The translations under genes and the position numbers were made by a program. 14,036 bases of DNA, taken from contig JASANC010002880.1 in the NCBI GenBank assembly GCA_030248135.1, positions 1-14,036 of the forward strand. The letters are read 5' to 3'. Below the pieces are notes generated by a model, which did not search any database, had not been told where the DNA came from, and saw only the letters and a list, made by a program, of their open reading frames with translations. The first letter of the stretch is position 1; each line of letters begins with the position of its first letter. Of this stretch, positions 1-6,994 are shown piece after piece. Source of the stretch: Theristus sp. LFF4_11. Lineage: Eukaryota; Nematoda; Chromadorea; Monhysterida; Xyalidae.

Positions 1-45
1 ACATGCACATTTTTGTTTATTTGCCGTTGCTGTAGAAAATCATTT

Positions 46-52
46 TATAAAA
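46..52 (+). promoter_or_regulatory. possible TATA box of the GH27 gene
   Basis: TATAAAA lies 31 bases before the proposed start codon of the GH27 gene. This would imply a very short 5' leader. It is a weak call, because the surroundings are AT-rich and only 83 bases precede the start codon. The transcript could also begin upstream of the window. Confidence 0.25.
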
Positions 53-83
53 ACAACCTTTTCGTTGATAGCAAAACTAATTG

Positions 84-3000
84 ATGGCGATGATGAAGCT
101 CTCGACCATCATTTTGTTTCTACTTTTTTGGCTTGATAATTTTGATGAGTTTGTGAAATTCATGGCAACGGCTTTAGACGACGGCCAGGCACTACTGCCA
201 CCAATGGGCTGGATGTCATGGGCTGCGTTTTATTGTACAGTTGACTGCCACAAATATCCACGCCGATGTATCAACGAACAACTCTACGTGGAACAGGCCG
301 AACAACTCGGTTAGTTCAGATTTATAAAGTAACGTTTTGTAGCAGCTTGAAAATTGGCAATGAGTGAATGAATGGTGAGAACATGCAGAGCTTTGTAATG
401 CCCTGTACCCTTACAAGGAGGTTTCTAAATCTAGCTTACCCTGACAAAGTTCGTTTTAGTGCACGTAAAAATAATGGGGTCGAGTGTGATTTTAGCTATT
501 TAAGGGGGGGATAAAAGGTCGACCAAATTTGAGGGGAGCGTTTGTCCAGGTGAAGAGAAGGGTGAGTAATGGGTGAAGGTTTTGTCCAAAGGCAAAAAGC
601 TGTTTTATATTGTGCAACTGATATAGGGGAAACGACAAAAACCATATGCAATGCGTTTCAAATATTAATACCGTAAAGTCTTGCATATAAAGTCTCCGTA
701 TATAAATTTGAAAATCAAAATTTCCTGAAAAAAGTGGAATTTTGTGTGACAACCTTATAAGTGGGAGGAGGTCTTATAAAGCGAATATTAGGAAGTCCGG
801 GCCTTATAAACTAAATGGGACTTCGACCAAGTCAAAATTTTGAATTTTTTTGGTTTCCCGCCGTGTGACACTCCGCCCACTTTTGGGTGTGGGTCTTAAA
901 ATGGGAAGAACCTTACATGCAAGACTGTACGTTAATTTACAGGGATTTTTGGGTGAATGGTGAAAATGCTCGGCAATGCACTTTTTACGGTTTTTAAAGG
1001 TAAATTCGGGGTTTTAAAAGGCCGAAATTGGGGAGGGGGCATTTGATGGGATGTCTGATTTCAGTATCTGATGGTTACGCATCAGTTGGTTATAACACCG
1101 TGCATGTGGATGACTGCTGGATGGAATCGCAGCGAAATCGCATCACTGGTCAGTTGGCAGCAAATCAAACACGCTTCCCATCGGGCATTGCACGTCTCGC
1201 ACATTACGTAAGTGAATGAACAAACTGTGCTGCCATTCTTCTGTGTATTTATTTGGTATTGCAACTCAGAACTTGCAATCACATACAGTATGTTTCTTTA
1301 AACCTGTCATCTTTCAAGCAGAGCCCGTAGCAAACTAACAACGAAACAGGATCCATTTGAAAAAAGAAGACACATTTAGCCATAAACAGGATTTTTGAGT
1401 CCCACGCAGAATTTTTTTTACATCCTACACTTCATCCTGCACTGCACTGCATTTTGCACAGCATCGGTAAAGAAAATTCTGAAAGTGACTGTACGGAGGC
1501 ACATCCACACAGTCACTTTCAGAAAAAACTTTACCGATGCAGTGCAGGATGCAATTTTTTTCTGCGTGCCAACCAAACCAAAACCCGACCAACCTTCACT
1601 TTTCCTGACCAATGCTCTGTATATTCTGCGTGAAAACTAACAGGTAAACAAAGTGCACATGTGTTTTGCTTTCTGTTGCAGATGCACTCTCGAGGCCTGC
1701 GATTTGGCATTTATGCAGACCTTGGCCAGACCACTTGCGCCGGCTACCCGGGCAGTGCGGGTCATCTACGACAGGACGCCGATCAGTTTGCGCATTGGGG
1801 CGTTGATTACTTGAAATTGGACGGTTGCAACATTGGTTTGCACCAATTGGATAATGGTAGGTAAGGTACAGTCGTACTGTAGTCTGAAGTGGTCACAAAC
1901 ACACAGGCGCACATTTTGCAGGAGTGCGCACATGCTCAGAAAAATAATTCACGTGCAGATGCACACTTGTTGATTCAGATTCACTTCAACTTTTTGAAAG
2001 CAAAAAACGGTTGCATCTGCATTGTTTTCAGAAGAAAAAACTGTTTTTGCTTAACGAAACTTTTCAAGTGCGCTGATTTGTGCATGTGAATCGATAAGTG
2101 CACGAACATGCTCTAAAAAAGCGCTTTTGTACACACGTAGATTACCCCAAGATGGGCGCTTATTTGAATGCGACAGGCCGGCGAATTGCGTACTCATGCA
2201 GTTGGCCATTCTATCACACCCATCACAATTCAACTGTTCGTCCCACGTAACAGCGTTTTTCTTTGTTTGGGAATCGTTTTAGTTTCTGTGGATCCACCCT
2301 ACGACCGCAGTTCGCTGTCGAGTGTGGTGATGAACTGGATGTGACCCTGCTTTAAACCAAGGTCTGCGGAATGTGCCTCATTGCAGCTTAAGGCCCGTTC
2401 ACACTGACGTATGCGTATACGGCACATCACGTGGCATCTCTTTAGGTCCCGTGTTATTTGCATACTGCCGTTCATGCAGACGCATGCATGTACGGCACGG
2501 CACGGCACGTTAGGTCTTGTGTTATTGCATATTACCGTTCATGGAGACGTGCCTTTGACGTACGTCAGCAAATGTCAGTATGAACCAGCCTTTACAGGAG
2601 CCGGCCGGACGGCTCGGCATCGCTGCTACTGATTCCACAGCTCTCATTCGATTTGCCGCTCGTCAAGCTGTCCCACAACGAGGGCTTGCCATAGCCATGG
2701 ATTCTCATTCGTTCGATAGTCGCAATGATAATCAGGACGCACAATGAGTTATTGGTCTCTCGCTTGAATTTCAAATCCGTGAATTTTTGTGACAATAATA
2801 ATAACTGTTGCAGTTGATTACGATTCAGAGACTTTTCGCGAGACCTTTCACGTTTTGCGCCAGTGTCTATTGGACGTGGCCGTGAGTTTTGTCACCCAAG
2901 TCGCCCCCACGTCTGACTAAAGGCGCCAAGACGGATTGCGCAGACGCCCTAAACGTGGGGCGACCACACGACACCCATACTCTTGCTACACGAGGACGAG

Positions 3001-6000
3001 GCCAAACGGTGTTGGTTTTTTATTCGCTTATGGTGAAGGAAGGGGCAGAATACACCGAATCAACCGCTGGCACTGGCAATAAAAGCACTAAAGCATAAAA
3101 AACCAACCAAAGTTGTTCAACTATTGCACGTGTCACCCTCGTGGCCTGGTGGTAGTGCGTTAGACTACAGTCTGTGCGCTCGGGGGATCGAGCCCCGCCG
3201 AGGGGTGTATAGGCACTTAATGACAGAGAAAACTCGATGGGCGCCCTACTCAATGGCGTTCTGTACGCTTCTCTGGGTTAGCCCTGGCTAAAAACATCGC
3301 CTAAAAATCACAACAACAACAACAACAACAACAACGTGTGGAAGATCAACAACACAAAGTATCTTAGCAAAGTTACCGGTGGGAAAGATGTGCGGTCGTG
3401 TAACGAACCTGACATTTCGAAAGTAGAAAGACGCCGAGACAGCAACGAGCGTTTTTGTGCAGGCTGATTATAAAACAGCCGGGGAGCACTGTCACCAGTG
3501 GCGTGTGTTCACCGACGTTGCACCAAGCTGGCAATCAATACAATCAATCGTTGATTTTGTGGACCACAATCAAATGCAGCTGTCAGCGGCTGTGCACCCA
3601 GGAAGCTGGATGGACCCAGACATGGTACGCATGCATTCGAGAAGTGAACGGGCGCCAAAATGCCAACGCACATCGGCTCCCACTCTTCATACCGTAAAGT
3701 CTTTCGTAAGCCTCTCTCGACCCCCAAAAGTGTGTGGTGTGTCACACGGCGGAAACTAAAAAAATTCAAATTTTGATTTTATCATTAAAATCCCACCCGT
3801 TTATATATAAGATCGGCTCTTTATAGGGCTTTTTTGTTTTTGCTGAAGAAACCAATAGAACGTGTTTTAAGTACGACGGCTTGAACAGACCAAACAGGCT
3901 TGAAATAATTGACTTTTCAGCCGAAAAAGTGTTGAAAGCGTGCAAAAGCGGGCTTTACATTAAATCTCAGGGCGATGTCGTTGGAGAAGATCGATATAGA
4001 AAGGACGCTGTTGTCGCGTTTTTTATGGTTGTTGGCTACAATGCCACAGAAAAATTGGAATAAACTTGAATAAATAAACAGCAAATCACAACTTATGAGC
4101 TCTAGAAAACAGACACACGATGACGAGGACAACAACAAAATTCCACCCTTTTTGTCAAATTTTTTGATTGTCAGATTTTATAAGGGCACCTTAATTATGA
4201 GGATACCGTATTACTTCCAATAAACCCCCATGGGGGATTAATACGCGACTTTTAGGGGTGAGGGTTTATTGGTGGGGGGGGGGGGTTTATTTACAAACAA
4301 ATTCTTGGGGGTGGGGGTTTGTTGAAAAATGGCAAAAATACCTTGTATGGCAGGCAAGAAAGTCGCAGAAACTTCTACTTTTCACAGAGATTTCCTTTTG
4401 TAACAGACTTTTGTAATGAAATTACCATTAACTCATCCCTTTGGAAATTTCACCAATGTCACTGCATTCAGCCACTGAATTCGCTGGGTATGTGTTTCAA
4501 ACAGGTTTCCATTAACCCCCATGGGGGACTATTTGTGGGGGGGGGGATTATTCGGAAACTTGTCGTGGGGGTGGGGGTTTATTGGTGGGGGGAATAATGG
4601 TGGGGGGGTTTAATGGGGGTAATACGGTATAACGGTATGAGGTTGTGACCAGTTGGCTAAAGTTGATACTTCGTTTTGAACCTTCTAAAGGAATAATCTT
4701 CTGTGGTTGACACAGATGGTGCAGGTAAACTGGATGTGTACAGTACATATAAAATGTACATCATATCAAAAAACCCATTGTCGCTTGCACATTCAACATT
4801 CACACGAGCGTCAACTTTCCAAATTTTTTGATCCTCAAACATTCATGCTTCACGTTGCACTTGTTTTCAGCTTGTGATTGGCCAGCCGCACATGCTGAGC
4901 GTGCAGCAAGCGAAGACACAAATATCGCTCTGGAGCATTTGGTTTTTCTTTAGCTTTTTTCAGCATTTTTCTTCTTCTTTGTTAGACCGAATTGAAAGGA
5001 ACCAAAATTTTGCCGACATTGTTTCTGGCTCATTACAAAAACTACAGTTTTTGCACAAGCACAAAACACCGAAAAATGAATTTAGATTGACAGCTCAGGT
5101 CTGCGCCACTGATAATGTCGAACGATCTGCGCTTGGTCACAGAAGAGTTTCGGCGCGTTCTGCAGAATCGCAACATCATTGAGATCGATCAGGACCCCCT
5201 AGGCGTCATGGGCCTGATGATACGAAATGTACAGCACGTTTGTTGCATGCGCTACAGGATATGTATTCTAATGTGATGCAGCGAAATTACGTCATTCGAC
5301 TCAAACGCTTGATAAATACTAGATTTTCTAAATTAGCGTTCAGATAGCGTCAAAGGCAGTTAGCTAGAAGCGTCACCTCTGTCAGTTTCCAACACCCGAT
5401 TGTCGATTTCTTTACGGTGTGAATTTTGTTGTGTGAAGAGGAAATCTAAATTATACTGCAGGTTTTTCAAACGTTTCTCTGCGTTCTTTGTTTGAAAACC
5501 TAAGCTTTCGTTTTTAAAGGCAACTGGCGATTGTTAAAGCCAGCTGGCATTTTTATGATGAAAGCAACAGGTTTTTTCCATCAAGCGTGATACGCATTTT
5601 CATCCACAGCAACGCTTTTTTTAATCTGATTAAACCCTTCACGTAAAAAAAAGCGAGAAGTTCTCTAGTGCCTGAGCATGTCACTCAGGCGTTTCAAACA
5701 AATGAAGTAATTTTGGTCTGCGTTCGGATAAATCTAAAAGCAATTAACTTTCCATCTGGATTTCAGTTTGATTGGACTTTTCTCTAAGTAATCGTGATAT
5801 TATGGATTTAGATGGTCTTTGTGTGATGCGGATTTGCAGTTTTCTCTTCAGACAAGTGGAATCTCCGTGTATCGCAAGCCGATCATGCCGGTGTGCACGA
5901 ATCGCACGTCTTTCGCATTGCTCGCATTCAACAGGAACATGACAACCGCTGTGAGTCGTTTTTTGCTTCGAGTTCGACTTAAGAACTTCAGTTCTGAAAA

Positions 6001-6392
6001 CAAGCACAAGTTGTATCATGTGTACGCAACACGCCCTTTTGTCAAAATTCAATCCGAAATCCATTCCAAAAATTCATGCCACATGCAAAAATTTATGTGG
6101 TGCTTCGCGTCGCTTGTGCATTTTTTGTGAAAATGTGAAATGGATTTTGGCATTTTTTATGAGCGCGCAGAGAAACGTGTCTATCCAATTGTCGGAGGTC
6201 GGACTAATCGACAGCGGTGGCTACAAAGTGACGCAGCTGTGGGCGGAGTCGGCCAGTGGAGATGGCACATCGCAATGGCACGATGACATTTTGCTGCCAG
6301 AACACAGCTTGCACGGAGTGGTGCCTGCGATGGGCGTGCTCGTCTGGAGAGCTCACTTGCTTAGCGCTCTGCCTTGGCTTATCGCCATGTGA
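84..6392 (+). CDS. Alpha-galactosidase / alpha-N-acetylgalactosaminidase, GH27 (9 exons, 440 aa)
   Basis: Predicted exons: 84-309, 1065-1207, 1682-1856, 2141-2235, 3463-3624, 4871-4941, 5099-5228, 5852-5950, 6171-6392. All introns are GT-AG and the phases match, giving 1323 nt and 440 residues (human GLA has 429, NAGA 411). The family removes terminal alpha-galactose or alpha-GalNAc from glycolipids and glycoproteins, usually in lysosomes. A hydrophobic N-terminus (residues 5-17) fits a signal peptide. The TIM barrel opens with PPMGWMSW (39-46). VDDCW (90-94) is present. LKLDGC carries nucleophile D170, and WRVFTD carries R227 and acid/base D231. DPDM is at 264-267 and IDQDPLG at 320-326. Cysteines 51, 55, 62, 93, 142, 172, 201 and 223 match the family disulfides. 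Residues from about 327 to 440 form the beta domain. N-glycosylation sequons lie at N109, N191, N211, N351, N363 and N369. The specificity loop reads CSWPF (201-205): Ser as in NAGA, but Phe instead of Ala. The exon 4 donor (GTTCGT) is weak, yet that junction restores the exact family length. The polyadenylation signal was not found. Confidence 0.93.
669..934. repeat. MITE-like element in intron 1 of the GH27 gene
   Basis: The ends form imperfect terminal inverted repeats: TACCGTAAAGTCTTGCAT at the left, against a right end whose reverse complement matches 16 of 18 bases. Inside are several copies of the word CTTATAA. Part of the interior (about 828-890) recurs in reverse orientation at 3715-3778, so this is a dispersed family. 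There is no coding capacity. The target duplication is unclear. Confidence 0.5.
1404..1567. repeat. Foldback (palindromic) element in intron 2 of the GH27 gene
   Basis: ACGCAGA at 1404 and TCTGCGT at 1561 are the outer ends of a long inverted repeat. The inner arms, 1461-1492 and 1509-1540, are 32 nt each. They pair at 28 positions, with one central 4-nt mismatch block, around a 16-nt loop (1493-1508). Between the outer ends and this stem are related TGCACTGC and CATCCTGC words. It has no coding capacity and would form a strong hairpin in the intron RNA. Confidence 0.75.
1950..2107. repeat. Imperfect inverted repeat in intron 3 of the GH27 gene
   Basis: AAGCAAAAAACGGTT near 2000 pairs imperfectly with AACTGTTTTTGCTT near 2040. 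The pairing continues outward in broken form through CACTTCAACTTTTTGAAAG on the left and CTTTTCAAGTGCG on the right, then to GTGCA words at both sides. It reads as an old, diverged foldback element. The boundaries are approximate. Confidence 0.35.
2391..2591. mobile_element. PIF/Harbinger-like MITE (201 bp) in intron 4 of the GH27 gene
   Basis: The left end AGGCCCGTTCACACTGACG matches, imperfectly, the reverse complement of the right end (AGGCTGGTTCATACTGAC). TTA flanks both ends (2388-2390 and 2592-2594). TTA/TAA duplications and GGC-type termini are known for PIF/Harbinger elements. The interior holds a degenerate direct duplication: a stretch from about 2444 recurs from about 2508, sharing TTAGGT, TGTTAT, TGCATA and CCGTTCATG words. 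There is no transposase, so the element is non-autonomous. Confidence 0.65.
2900..2964. repeat. Short inverted repeat in intron 4 of the GH27 gene
   Basis: GTCGCCCCCACGT (2900-2912) is the reverse complement, with one C gap, of ACGTGGGGCGAC (2953-2964). The spacer of about 40 bases is GC-rich, unlike the rest of the intron. It may be the core of an old element. Nothing coding is evident. Confidence 0.4.
3138..3335 (+). mobile_element. tRNA-derived SINE with CAA tail, copy 1
   Basis: The head is tRNA-like. A box A-like TGGTGGTAGTGCGTTAG is followed by a box B-like GGATCGAGCCC (3185-3195), as in internal RNA polymerase III promoters. A unique body follows, containing CACTTAATGACAGAGAAAAC and GGGTTAGCCCTGGCTAAAA words. 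The 3' end is a microsatellite of CAA units (about 3309-3335), a typical SINE tail. A second copy lies in inverted orientation at about 8030-8240, which shows that it is a dispersed repeat. It sits in intron 4 of the GH27 gene. Confidence 0.8.
3688..3790 (-). repeat. Partial copy of the intron 1 MITE family, inverted
   Basis: Read on the minus strand, 3715-3778 closely resembles 828-890, with shared TTGAATTTTTTT, GCCGTGTGACAC and CACTTTTGGG words. A TACCGTAAAGTCTT end like that of the first element is at 3690. The other boundary within intron 5 cannot be set. Confidence 0.5.
4204..4629 (+). mobile_element. G-tract MITE, copy 1, in intron 5 of the GH27 gene
   Basis: The ends TACCGTATT and AATACGGTA are perfect inverted repeats. 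Just inside both sides are long G runs on the + strand (about 4261-4318 and 4536-4618). The palindrome CCCCCATGGGGG occurs twice (about 4225 and 4515). The middle (about 4320-4505) is ordinary sequence. It recurs in reverse orientation at about 13620-13830 with high identity, except for a roughly 14-base indel. No transposase is present, so it is non-autonomous. Confidence 0.7.
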
Positions 6393-6860
6393 CAATTTCT
6401 TGATTTAGCCTGTTTATTTGAACGTATTCTTAATGACGTAATGTGCTTATAAAAAGCATGCGCTTTATCATGCGCAGCCCCCAGCAACTCGAACTTTCAG
6501 TTCGGCTGATGCACGTGAAAAAAAATGCGAAGGGATAAACCAGACAAATTTTTGTGTCTCTGAATGTTATCGGACGTTTCCAAAACAGGTGACGTCATTC
6601 CACTCGAACACGTTTGAAAGAATGTACATACAATAATGCGTGTGCACGCTCATTTGCTGGTAAAGAGTTTGCAGTTCAACAGCATAGTGTGTGCATGTTC
6701 ACTCGCACTTTGCATGCAATCATTGCCTTATTCCACTAAGGTATTGGTAAAAGCGAAGCTTTTGATTTTGTTTTTGTTTTTAAACACAGCTGATGTGCAA
6801 TGTCTGTTTAGTGTTTACAGCGTCCCTTGCCTTGTAACTTTCTATCTTGTTTTAAAAATC
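6393..6860. other. Spacer between the two genes, no gene seen
   Basis: This AT-rich DNA follows the GH27 stop codon. No canonical AATAAA signal is seen, so the end of the GH27 transcript is unplaced. An 83-codon open frame beginning at 6636 has no family resemblance and no splice or promoter context. I treat it as chance. Confidence 0.5.
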
Positions 6861-6867
6861 TATAAAA
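6861..6867 (+). promoter_or_regulatory. possible TATA box of the cysteine-rich gene
   Basis: TATAAAA, followed by ATAGG, lies 128 bases before the proposed first ATG at 6995. The position would allow a 5' leader of about 100 bases. It is only a motif match in AT-rich DNA. Confidence 0.25.
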
Positions 6868-6994
6868 ATAGGCATGTACGTGCCTGATGTATGTATGGTT
6901 GAAAGTTGAAACATCTACATTAGTTACTGTTTAATATTTGTGAAATAATGTGAAATGAAAACTTGTAAAGAAATTGCTTGGCAACACATGAGCA

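Noticed and set aside
2813..2887. Extra GH27 exon reading [12 protein letters not shown] before a GTGAGT donor
   Set aside because: Joining exon 4 directly to exon 5 reproduces the family length. Adding this segment would insert about 25 unmatched residues next to the active site.
3138..3210. Functional tRNA gene
   Set aside because: The box-like motifs are present but I see no clean cloverleaf, and the sequence is followed by a SINE body and CAA tail with a second dispersed copy.
6636..6887. 83-codon open frame with ATG between the two genes
   Set aside because: It has no family motif and an irregular hydrophobic and cysteine composition. It sits in spacer DNA with no splice or promoter context, and the length is expected by chance.
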